From: Flavobacteriales bacterium
GTDB taxonomy: Bacteria; Bacteroidota; Bacteroidia; Flavobacteriales_D; Parvicellaceae
Assembly: GCA_020631555.1 (NCBI GenBank)
Contig: JAHDGY010000006.1
Coordinates: forward strand, 1-64,000
Reading direction: 5' to 3'
Length of the DNA: 64,000 bases
Shown: positions 1 through 9,500 of the stretch, piece by piece
How the letters are laid out: every line of letters starts with the position of its first letter
Numbering within the stretch: position 1 is the first letter of the stretch
The notes under the pieces: generated by a model
The model's database searches: none
Seen by the model: only the letters and a program-made list of their open reading frames with translations
What the model was told of the DNA's origin: nothing
Made by a program: the position numbers and the translations under genes

Positions 1-206
1 CCTAGTTGATCAATAATCTTGGTGCGAAAACGGGGTGGAATTGAATCGAATTCGACTAAAGCAGTTCTACCGTTGCCGCCTTTTCTAACGACTCGAATCC
101 TGTTCCGTGAGGCAAGCCTGTTATAGTTCCATACTGAAAGTATTCCAGATTGTCCAAATAACCAATTAGCTGGTATGCATAGAGCGTTGTTATAATCTTG
201 ATACAT
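1..206 (-). CDS. Partial N-terminus of a Mu-like/phage transposase (truncated by window edge)
   Basis: Reverse-strand frame starting at ATG 206 reads MYQDYNNALCIPANWLFGQSGILSVWNYNRLASRNRIRVVRKGGNGRTALVEFDSIPPRFRTKIIDQL, with no stop to the window edge. It resembles N-termini of Bacteroidetes Mu-type transposases (recalled pattern, not searched). It follows the 208-396 ORF with 1-nt spacing. Confidence 0.55.
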   Translation of the reverse strand, partial: MYQDYNNALCIPANWLFGQSGILSVWNYNRLASRNRIRVVRKGGNGRTALVEFDSIPPRFRTKIIDQL

Positions 207-207
207 A

Positions 208-396
208 TTACACTCTTATTTTAGTTACCTGCTCAATCAGCATTTCCTTAGCACGGAGTCTTATCTGTTTGGCTAATTCGGATTTAGTAGAATCTTTTAA
301 GGCTTTATAGACTGTTTGTTTGGACGTACCAAACTCAAGTTCGAGTCTTTTGCTGTAGTTCGTAGGAATCTGAATTTCATTCTTTGCTGTTTCCAT
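208..396 (-). CDS. Small putative DNA-binding (HTH) protein, phage early region
   Basis: 62 aa ORF with HTH-like segment FGTSKQTVYKAL; directly upstream of the leftward transposase-like ORF and divergent from the repressor. Confidence 0.55.
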   Translation of the reverse strand: METAKNEIQIPTNYSKRLELEFGTSKQTVYKALKDSTKSELAKQIRLRAKEMLIEQVTKIRV

Positions 397-444
397 ATCT
401 ATATTAACAACGTTACGAATGCAAATATTGATATTATTTTATCG

Positions 445-720
445 GTTTACAAAATTAAATTATCGATTGTAAACGATTTTATTACCCAAACGATCGCTAA
501 AAAAAGCATAAAACCCCTGAAAACACGCTTAAATCATCCATTTTACATCGTTTGTAAATATTTTAAAATCATTTACAGATATTATAATACTACACCTGAT
601 TAGATCCGCTCTCTTTATAATTTGTCTATATTTACTTTTGTAAACAGTACTATTTTATCACACCTAAAGCCTATTAAGCTGATAATTAGAGTAATTGTTG
701 AACTTTTAAACCTGTTTACA
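445..720. promoter_or_regulatory. Cluster of TGTAAAC/GTTTACA-type half-sites: candidate repressor operators in the divergent intergenic region
   Basis: GTTTACA 445-451 with TGTAAAC 468-474 (inverted pair), TGTAAAT 553-559 with ATTTACA 571-577 (inverted pair), TGTAAAC 639-645, GTTTACA 714-720. Confidence 0.5.
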
Positions 721-767
721 GAGAATATTATATAGAATATATTAAACCTCGGTAATTAAACACCAAC

Positions 768-1406
768 ATGGAAGAGCCTAGCAGTAAAATAGAGGACAGA
801 ATTCACCAAATAATCAAACACGAAAAAGTTAGCACGCACAAGTTCTCGGAAATAATAGGGACCTCAAGTAGCTACTTTAATAAATTAATCCGACTTGGTG
901 GTTCGATCGGATCCGATAAAATTGAAAAAATACTCGCTAAATACCCGTATGTAGACGCGAATTGGCTAATGACTGGTGCGGGAGAAATGATAAAGAATAA
1001 TAGATGCACAACTATCACCCAAAACCAAATTCCTATTTACAATTCGATTAAAGAGTTTCTCAATATGGCAAATGACGAACACAGTCAAGCTACTGAATTC
1101 ATGAACATCATTCCGAGAAGCAAGAAAACGGAAGCATACATACAAGCCTATGGTTGTTCAATGTCACCTGAGATAAAAGACGGGTCTATAATAGGAATAA
1201 AACAAATAAACGATATAAGTTATCTGGACAGCCAATACAAGTACCTTATTATTACCGACGCTGACAGTATGATCAAGTACGTTAGATTAGATCACAGTCG
1301 GGATGATTTAATTTTTTGCCATTCGCCCAACCATGATGAATTTTTTATACCTAAGACAACTATACGCCATATTTACATGATTACATGCGTATTAAATCCA
1401 GAGTAA
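768..1406 (+). CDS. Phage-type repressor: N-terminal HTH plus C-terminal S24/LexA-like peptidase domain
   Basis: 212 aa; HTH-like N-terminus (STHKFSEIIGTSSSYFNKLIR...VDANWLMTGAGEM); C-terminus with YGCSMSPEIKDGSIIGIKQI and YKYLIITDADSMIKYVRLD, as in S24 peptidase-type repressors. Confidence 0.75.
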   Translation: MEEPSSKIEDRIHQIIKHEKVSTHKFSEIIGTSSSYFNKLIRLGGSIGSDKIEKILAKYPYVDANWLMTGAGEMIKNNRCTTITQNQIPIYNSIKEFLNMANDEHSQATEFMNIIPRSKKTEAYIQAYGCSMSPEIKDGSIIGIKQINDISYLDSQYKYLIITDADSMIKYVRLDHSRDDLIFCHSPNHDEFFIPKTTIRHIYMITCVLNPE

Positions 1407-1669
1407 CTAATTCTACATTGATTATCAAAATATCTGAGGATCACCACTGTTGATTTAGCTCATTTCTTGTTTGTCAATCAATTCAATTCAGGTCTACACA
1501 CACGCATTCTGCCGTAAAAACAAACAAGCGGCTTATAATCAGTGTTTTAATAAACAATCTTCATTAGACAATGTGGGATTATCCCCCTCTTAATACATCT
1601 AAAACAACGTTTTTGGAGGAGAATTGAAACACTAAGCCGTGTTTTACGAGTCTCAAAAAGCCGGATTTA

Positions 1670-1705
1670 GTGCATCCAACTGTGCATCCAACTGTGCACC
1701 CAATT
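1670..1705. repeat. Three tandem 12-bp units (gtgcatccaact x2, gtgcacccaatt)
   Basis: Read directly; an exact inverted copy (agttggatgcac) lies at 1890-1901. Confidence 0.8.
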
Positions 1706-2003
1706 CCAAAACACGTTTCAAGATTCTGAGCAGAAATTTTGCATTAAAGGGACTTTTAAAGTAGAGTTTAAACACTTAATACCTTTGATAGTCAATTATT
1801 TGAAAGGTGATGAAGGTATTTTAAGGGCTTTAGGAGGCCATAGAGACATTTTATGGACAAAAGATACCGGATTAGGACTTTTTGATTTTAGTTGGATGCA
1901 CGGCGCTAATTTAGCTTCATGGCAGAGGTGACGGGTCTTGCGGGGCTCTTTTGCCCTCATGGCCTTTTAGGACTTTTTGATATTCCCCCCTTAATTGTTA
2001 AAC

Positions 2004-2035
2004 AAAAAAGCCGCTATTAAGCGGCTTTTTCTTTT
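2004..2035 (-). terminator. Rho-independent-type hairpin downstream of the tRNA (probably bidirectional)
   Basis: AAAAAAGCCGCTATTAAGCGGCTTTTTC: 6-7 bp GC-rich stem flanked by A and T tracts. Confidence 0.75.
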
Positions 2036-2038
2036 CTG

Positions 2039-2112
2039 TGGGCCCACTAGGGCTCGAACCTAGGACCCCCTGATTATGAGTCAGGTGCTCTAACCAACTG
2101 AGCTATGGGCCC
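2039..2112 (-). tRNA. tRNA with CAU anticodon (tRNA-Met or tRNA-Ile2; CCA not encoded)
   Basis: Reverse complement GGGCCCATAGCTCAGTTGGTTAGAGCACCTGACTCATAATCAGGGGGTCCTAGGTTCGAGCCCTAGTGGGCCCA folds as a complete 74-nt cloverleaf with anticodon loop CTCATAA. Confidence 0.93.
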
Positions 2113-2212
2113 GACATCTCTTAAAGATGCGTCAAAATCGTACGCAAAAGTAAACTTCGTCAATAGAATTACAAATAATTTGCCCGGATATTAATGACCC
2201 TTGATCGACTGA

Positions 2213-3847
2213 CTAAAATTTATTTCGGAACTCTAATCGGCTTAACTTTTTCTTGTCTAAATACTGACTAATCACCAACTCGCTCCCAAGCACAAAGAAC
2301 CCGCCAAATATATTAACCGACACTTGCTTGTATTGAGGCGATTCGAAATCAATTATTTGCTGAACCTTCATATTGCACTTTACGTCAATTTTGTGGCAAA
2401 ATACAATGTCTCCTTTTTTTCCTTTTTTTTGTTTTCTTTTAACCTGCTTAGCACTTTTTCTTTGGAGCTCATACTTTTTGCCGGTACGAACTATAATCAA
2501 GGTGTTGCCTTGACTTAGAGCTATCCAAGGTTTGCTGTCGAGTCCCTGCTCTCTACTGCTGCTAATCAGCGGTAAAAACTTATAGATGTTATTCGTTTTA
2601 ATTATTTTGCCTTTCGAATCAAAGCGCGTGATATACAAATTTTCATATTCTTTATGCCATGTCGTTTGGGTATGATCTCCCATTCTAGTTCGTGTCACAT
2701 ATTTAGAGTACCCCTCTCCTATCATTGAAAAACCGCCGTTTTCATGGGCAACAAATTCTCGAATAAATGGGTTTATATCCCTTGTTGAATTGGTATGCTT
2801 GTCACGCGCCTTTTGCGTTATCCTATCCTTTAAAGACTCTCTATCCTGAACACAAATCTCTTGGGTAGAAACTGTTGGTAGCCTTCGCAATTTTTTATCC
2901 AACCGTATAGATATTGCGCCTGTTGAACACGATTTATCCTTAGTTGTGTAGTAACCACACAAAAATGGCGCCCCATCTGGCTGAATAAATAAAGCCAACC
3001 TCTTCACTTTTTTAGATTCAAATGCTTCAATTTTTTGAGATTGATTACCATTTTTATTGACTTTAACCACCTCAACATACTCTAGTTTTCCTCTCCTGGA
3101 AATTCCGTAATAACTATCTGAACCTGTACCAAACTTAAAGTCTCTTTTCTTCAAACCCGAACGGTATTGCATAAGAAAGTAAACATTTTTGTCATTATCC
3201 ATTTTGGCATCCAAAACCTCATAACAGGTTTGCTTTTTTACCACCATGTTCTCAAAATTTTTGGACCATACTTCCTTGAGTTGAGAATTGTAGATGGCAA
3301 ACCAGCCTTTTCTCTTTTGTCGATCGCCAAGAGGTGAAACAAATCCAAATAACATATGCTTTTGGTCCGGTGACATCGAAACATGGAAAACCGGCTGATA
3401 TCTATTTTTTCTAAACTTGTGTGTATGCAGTGTAATCGCATTTCCCAAGGTTCCATCCTTTGTATCAATCAAATATGCTCTAACTTTAAAGCTCGTCAAC
3501 TTTGCTTCTTTGTCGGAACATGTAACCAAAATTGGCTTACCGGCTACCGAATACAACCCCTTTATTTTAGTGTCTCCTTCATCTATTTTTTGATCTATTT
3601 TAGTAGAATAAATCAATTTCCGTTGTTTGCTAAGGCGCTCAATGAAGTAATTTGTACCTCTAAACCTGCCTTTGTGTACCGCTTTGATTAATAAATATCC
3701 ACCCTTTATTGGGATCATTTGTTCAACAAATGCCGACCCACGTCCTTCGACTTCCAGCTCAAAATGGTGAACTCCTTGAGATTTTTGCGCCTGAATTCCA
3801 AACGCCAGTAGCAAGGCCATTAAGCCTAAAACTGTTGCTTTTTTCAT
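2213..3847 (-). CDS. Secreted/envelope protein of unknown function, paralog of the next gene
   Basis: 544 aa with signal peptide MKKATVLGLMALLLAFGIQAQ; collinear similarity to 3967-5766 (e.g. YDVSVSPNQNQILFSFRSPLADLKKRK vs FHVSMSPDQKHMLFGFVSPLGDRQKRK). Confidence 0.8.
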   Translation of the reverse strand: MKKATVLGLMALLLAFGIQAQKSQGVHHFELEVEGRGSAFVEQMIPIKGGYLLIKAVHKGRFRGTNYFIERLSKQRKLIYSTKIDQKIDEGDTKIKGLYSVAGKPILVTCSDKEAKLTSFKVRAYLIDTKDGTLGNAITLHTHKFRKNRYQPVFHVSMSPDQKHMLFGFVSPLGDRQKRKGWFAIYNSQLKEVWSKNFENMVVKKQTCYEVLDAKMDNDKNVYFLMQYRSGLKKRDFKFGTGSDSYYGISRRGKLEYVEVVKVNKNGNQSQKIEAFESKKVKRLALFIQPDGAPFLCGYYTTKDKSCSTGAISIRLDKKLRRLPTVSTQEICVQDRESLKDRITQKARDKHTNSTRDINPFIREFVAHENGGFSMIGEGYSKYVTRTRMGDHTQTTWHKEYENLYITRFDSKGKIIKTNNIYKFLPLISSSREQGLDSKPWIALSQGNTLIIVRTGKKYELQRKSAKQVKRKQKKGKKGDIVFCHKIDVKCNMKVQQIIDFESPQYKQVSVNIFGGFFVLGSELVISQYLDKKKLSRLEFRNKF

Positions 3848-3966
3848 TTTTTAGAAATTTATAACCTGTGCAATCTAAATTGCTGATTGCAATCGGCGGC
3901 AAACGTACTACTTTTTATTAACAATCAACGTAATAAACAAAAAATGTAACAGGCCTTCTGAAATTC

Positions 3967-5766
3967 CTAAGCACGCCCCTTTCTAGAGGACTTCTTTTTA
4001 CGCTTCTTCTTATAAGACTTAATCTCCAGTCTTTTGTTGGTTTTCTTAAAGTCTTGTCGCATGATTAAATGATCATCTACAATGTAAATGTCTTCATTTG
4101 GATTTGGCAATTCCATCTTCTTGTAAGAACTAGCTTGCATATCGACAATCTTACGTAGCCTCACCCCTCCATTTCTATCCACCTGGTGGCACAGTACAAT
4201 TTTTGCCTTCTTCTCCTTTTCTTTCTGAGCCTTTGTTTTTTTCTTTTTGCCCTTCTTTCGTTTACTCTTTTTCTTTCCGTACTCTAAGAGCTCCTTCTTT
4301 TTTCCTGCTGCAAAAACAACAGTCGAATTACGCAGATTCGCAATATACCGTGGACTAAATGCTAATCCATTTTCCAAAGCACTTTCCAGCCGTTTTTTGT
4401 CCAACTTGTTGATAGTTGTATTATTCAAAAACCTACCCTCCTTGTTAAACCTAGTAATGAATAAATGCTCATAATTTGCGAAGTACGCTTCTTTCCTTTG
4501 TCCACCTCCACCTTTAGCCAAGAGGCTCAAGTCTCCGCCTGTCTCCGCAGTGATAAAATAGGTTTCTCCAATTAAGGAGTAATCACCATTATTGTGCGAA
4601 ACGAACTTTCTCATTTGAATAGTTCTGGGCACCACAATGCTCGATCCTACTGCATGAACTCTTACCTCAAAATCCGCTCCTTCAGATCTCTTCAAAGCCC
4701 GTCGTTGCTTTTTTGTCAAATCATCGCAAAGCCCTCTTTCTGTTCTTTTTAGCGTGCCTTTTAAATCTTTTTCCAAAAGAATGGTTACAACTCCTTGAGG
4801 ACAATCTCCTTTAAATGCATAGTAATACCCATGAGCCGCAACCTGTCCCTTTCGTCCAATTCTTAGTGCCAACACATCAATTTCTTTATCATCGCTCACC
4901 TCCAAATCCATTCGACGCTCATCATCTTCTGAATATTTTACCACCTCGTAATTCAAGAAAACTCCAGCTGGATAAATATTGTTGAAACTGGTATTCGTAA
5001 AGTTTCTCTTCTGATAGCGTTTTTTTACCTCATCTCTATGAGCAAGCATGGCGTAAACATTACTCTCATTGTCCAACTTCAAATCCATAATATCATAGGT
5101 GCGCTTGCCCTGAACCATGTCGTCAATCAACTTCGACCACTGTAATTCCAATGCGGCATTGTAAACAGCAATTCCCGCCTTTCTTTTCTTCAGGTCCGCC
5201 AATGGCGATCGAAAACTGAATAATATCTGATTTTGATTTGGAGACACAGATACATCATAAATTACAGGATACGTGCGTTTAGTTTTAGCATGTGTAAATA
5301 CGGTCTGGCGATCTCCTAATTCTCCTGTACTCAAATCCACTTGATACGCGTATAAATTGCACAGTTTTGGACCAAACTTCTGGGTCGTATGCGTAACCAA
5401 TATTCCTTTATTTCTAACAACATAAAGCCCCAACACATCAACCGGGTTATTATCAAATTCTTGACCGAAGTCCTCCAAGTAAATTGATTTGAAATTCTTG
5501 TCTAATTTTTCAATCCGGCAATTACCAAACTGAAAACCATCTGAATAATCGCCTCTTAAGAAAACATACCCATCTTTTATCTTCTGGAAACTTTTAATAC
5601 TCGTTGGCACATCAGGACCTGCGTGCAGATCAAAATGGGTGATCTTTTGGGTAGATTTTTTCTTTCTGGCGCTCTTCGTTCGAGATGTTTGCGCCTGTCC
5701 GGCAAAGGCCAAAACTATAGCCATCGCGCTCAATACCGCTGCTTTCTTCATAGTCAACTTAAACAA
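3967..5766 (-). CDS. Secreted/envelope protein of unknown function with Lys-rich internal insert and basic C-terminus (likely start at Met 5751)
   Basis: 599 aa; signal peptide MKKAAVLSAMAIVLAFAGQAQ; insert GKKKSKRKKGKKKKTKAQKEKEKKAK; paralog of 2213-3847. Confidence 0.8.
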   Translation of the reverse strand: MFKLTMKKAAVLSAMAIVLAFAGQAQTSRTKSARKKKSTQKITHFDLHAGPDVPTSIKSFQKIKDGYVFLRGDYSDGFQFGNCRIEKLDKNFKSIYLEDFGQEFDNNPVDVLGLYVVRNKGILVTHTTQKFGPKLCNLYAYQVDLSTGELGDRQTVFTHAKTKRTYPVIYDVSVSPNQNQILFSFRSPLADLKKRKAGIAVYNAALELQWSKLIDDMVQGKRTYDIMDLKLDNESNVYAMLAHRDEVKKRYQKRNFTNTSFNNIYPAGVFLNYEVVKYSEDDERRMDLEVSDDKEIDVLALRIGRKGQVAAHGYYYAFKGDCPQGVVTILLEKDLKGTLKRTERGLCDDLTKKQRRALKRSEGADFEVRVHAVGSSIVVPRTIQMRKFVSHNNGDYSLIGETYFITAETGGDLSLLAKGGGGQRKEAYFANYEHLFITRFNKEGRFLNNTTINKLDKKRLESALENGLAFSPRYIANLRNSTVVFAAGKKKELLEYGKKKSKRKKGKKKKTKAQKEKEKKAKIVLCHQVDRNGGVRLRKIVDMQASSYKKMELPNPNEDIYIVDDHLIMRQDFKKTNKRLEIKSYKKKRKKKSSRKGRA

Positions 5767-5893
5767 ACTACTGCATACCTTCTAAATAACGGTTGCAATC
5801 GGCGATAAACCTACGACCCTTTTTCTTTTCACGCAACTGCTCGAACCGAAATATTGAAGTATAATCCGTTTCTTCGCACAAACTTAACACAAC

Positions 5894-6517
5894 ATGCTCA
5901 TCAAAAACATCATCTTCGATTTTGGAGGAGTACTTCTCGATGTGGACTACTTCGCAACCGAAAAAGCCTTTGAACAATTGGGCATTCCGAATTTTGGTCC
6001 AATGTTCTCTCAAGCTTCACAATCAACTCTTTTCGACCAACTGGAAATTGGAACAATTACACCAGAAGCATTTTGCGAACAGTTCAGAGAGAAAACCAGT
6101 AGCAAACTAACGGATGAACAAATCACCCAAGCATGGAACGCCATGTTAGGCTCCATGCCACAAGAGCGTGTTCAACTATTGATCGATTTAAAAGAAAAGT
6201 ATAGAATCTTTGCGTTTAGCAATACTAACGCTATTCATATGAAAGCATTTACCAAAACTTTGAAAGAAGAAAATGGAATAAATGACTTTCCAGCAATGTT
6301 CGAGAAAGCCTACTTTTCCCATCAACTTGGCATGCGAAAGCCACACCCCGAAGGATTTGAATGCATCATATCAGAAAACAGCCTTATTCCAGCAGAAACC
6401 CTGTTTATAGACGACACCGCGCGACATGTTGAGGGTGCAAAAAAAGTTGGCATTCAAGGTCATTTTCTGGACTTAAGTAAAGAGAATATTATCGACTATT
6501 TCAATAATAAAGGATAA
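5894..6517 (+). CDS. HAD-family hydrolase (YihX-like)
   Basis: IIFDFGGVLLDVDY motif I; FSNTN motif; FIDDTARHVEGAKKVGIQG motif. Confidence 0.88.
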   Translation: MLIKNIIFDFGGVLLDVDYFATEKAFEQLGIPNFGPMFSQASQSTLFDQLEIGTITPEAFCEQFREKTSSKLTDEQITQAWNAMLGSMPQERVQLLIDLKEKYRIFAFSNTNAIHMKAFTKTLKEENGINDFPAMFEKAYFSHQLGMRKPHPEGFECIISENSLIPAETLFIDDTARHVEGAKKVGIQGHFLDLSKENIIDYFNNKG

Positions 6518-6521
6518 CATA

Positions 6522-9500
6522 ATGACAACCCTTGAAGGAATAAAAGAAAAGTATTTACAGGCCCCACACTTAGCTGAAATTTGTACCAAACTGGACCAAC
6601 CAGGGACCAATATTCAACTAACAGGATTGGTAGGTTCTGCTACTGCATTTATTGCTTCGAGTGTTTTTTCGAAACGCCCCGGAAACTACCTTTTCGTGCT
6701 GAACGACAAGGAGGAATCAGCATATTTTTTCAACTCCTTGGAACGACTGCATGGAGAAGAGCGAGGAACAACAATTTTGTTTTATCCGGGATCTTATCGT
6801 AGACCGTATCAGATCGAAGAAACCGACAATGCCAATATTCTGCTTCGAGCTGAGGTATTGAATGTTATTCAGAAAAAAAGAAAAAATACGCTAATCGTAA
6901 CTTACCCGGAAGCTATTGTCGAAAAGGTGGTTACAAAAAAACACCTTGAAAAAAACACCTTGGATATAATTCATGGAGAGTCTTATTCCATCGAATTTAT
7001 CAATGAGTTGCTAATCGAAATGGATTTCGAAAAGGTTGACTACGTCTATGAACCAGGTCAATTTGCCGTGCGCGGGGGTATTGTAGACGTGTACTCATTC
7101 AGTCACGACAACCCTTACCGTATTGAGTTTTGGGGCGACGATGTAGATTCTATCCGTTCGTTTGACACAACCACTCAATTGTCGATAAAGACCTTAAAAA
7201 AAATCTCTATTGTCCCGAACGTTAACGATCGGTTGCTGCAAGAAAGCCGACAATCGTTTTTAGATTATATTCCGCAAAACACCACCTATTGGATTGATAA
7301 TTTAGAAGTAGCGCAGGGGAAAATAAATGCTGGATTCGAAAAGGCCGAATACGCTTACGAACAAATGAATTCGGACATAAAACATCTCAAACCCGATGAG
7401 CTGTATATTACCCCAACAGAGTTTCAACAGCAGTTGACGAAATTTAGTGGAGTCCATCTAAATACTTTAAATAAAGATCTTACGACGTTCCAGTATGATT
7501 GCGTTCCACAGCCTTCTTTCAATAAAAATTTCGATTTGTTGGCAGAAAACCTTCGAGAGAACGAAGAAAGTGGAATCGAGAACTTCATATTCGCGGAGAA
7601 TCCAAAACAAATTGAAAGAATCTACCGAATATTTGAAGACAAAGAAGAGGAGTTGCGCTTTACTCCGATCACCACAGCGATTAACGAAGGGTTTATCGAT
7701 CGCAATCTCAATATCGCGTTATACACCGATCATCAAATTTTTGAGCGCTACCATAAATTCAAACTTAAAGAAGGGTACGCAAAATCTAAACAAGCATTTA
7801 CGCTAAAAGAAATTTACGACCTTCAAAAGGGAGACTACGTAGTTCATGTCGATCATGGTGTGGGGAAATTTTCAGGACTGGAAAAAATTGATGTTCAAGG
7901 CAAAGAGCAAGAAGCTATTCGCCTCGAGTACAAAGGCGGCGATATTCTCTACGTGAGTATTCACTCGTTGCATAGAATTTCAAAATACACCGGCAAAGAA
8001 GGTGCCGAACCAAAACTGCACAAATTAGGGTCGCCAGCTTGGGCGAACTCCAAAAACAAAACCAAAAAACGGATTAAGGAAGTTGCCTTCGATTTGATCC
8101 AGTTGTATGCAAAACGAAAGAAGTCTAAAGGGTTTGCTTTTTCTCCGGACACCTATTTGCAACACGAATTAGAAGCCTCTTTTATCTACGAAGACACTCC
8201 TGACCAGCTTTCGGCAACAATTGCGGTAAAGAAAGACATGGAGAGCGAAACACCAATGGATCGGTTAATATGCGGAGATGTTGGATTTGGCAAAACGGAA
8301 ATTGCAATCCGAGCAGCGTTTAAGGCGGCTACGGATAGCAAACAGGTCGCAATTTTGGTTCCAACAACTGTACTGGCTTTTCAACACTACCGAAACATTA
8401 GCGCACGATTAAATGAATTTCCAGTGCGGGTTGATTATGTAAATCGTTTTAAATCGAACGCCAAAAACAAGGAAACACTGAAGGACCTTGCTGACGGTAA
8501 GGTGGACATTATAATAGGCACGCACCGACTTGCCGGAAAAGAGGTTAAGTTCAAAGATCTTGGCCTACTAATAATTGATGAAGAGCAAAAGTTTGGAGTT
8601 TCCGTAAAGGACAAATTAAAAACCTTGAAAGAAAACGTGGATACGTTGACGCTAACTGCTACACCAATACCACGGACATTGCAGTTTTCGTTAATGAATG
8701 CAAGAGACCTTTCAACGATAAACACACCGCCACCGAACAGATATCCAGTTCAAACGGAAATAAGAACACTTAATGAAGAAGTTCTTCGCGACGCGATTAC
8801 TTACGAGGTACAGCGTGGCGGACAAGTATTTTTTGTGCATAATCGGGTACAAAATATAAAGGAAGTGGCGGGCATGATTCAGCGACTTTGTCCTGATGTT
8901 AGAATCGCAATTGGTCACGGACAAATGGAAGGGCCAAAGCTAGAAAGTATCATGATGGACTTTATGGCCGGAATGTACGACGTACTGGTTGCCACCACCA
9001 TTATTGAATCGGGTGTGGATATTGCCAACGCAAACACCATCATTGTGAATAACGCCAATAATTTTGGACTGAGCGATTTGCACCAACTTCGGGGCAGGGT
9101 TGGGCGATCGAACAAAAAGGCTTTCTGTATTCTGCTGACGCCGCCAATGCATATGATCACTTCTGAAGCCAAAAAGCGACTAATGGCAATCGAACAGTTT
9201 TCTGACTTAGGAAGCGGATTTAACATTGCCATGCGCGACCTGGATATTCGTGGTGCCGGTGATTTATTGGGCGCAGAGCAAAGCGGATTCATCTCCGATA
9301 TCGGCTTTGACATGTTCCACAAGATTCTAGACGAAACGGTCCAGGAATTGAAAGAGAATGAATTTAAGGACATCTTCGAGGAAGAAATTGCCAACAAATC
9401 GTTCGTGTCTGACACAACGGTGGAAACGGATTTGGAACTAGTAATTCCAGACGATTATGTAAACGACATTACAGAACGTTTGAGCTTGTATAGAGAGTTG

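Noticed and set aside
1675-1931. Open frame reading ...FKVEFKHLIPLIVNYLKGDEGILRALGGHRDILWTKDTGLGLFDFSWMHGANLASWQR
   Set aside because: About 85 codons without a credible start codon, not in the supplied ORF track, and no family recognised; could be a degraded gene fragment but is not supportable.
8915-9415. 166-aa minus-strand ORF inside mfd
   Set aside because: Fully antisense to the conserved helicase region of mfd; no recognisable motif.
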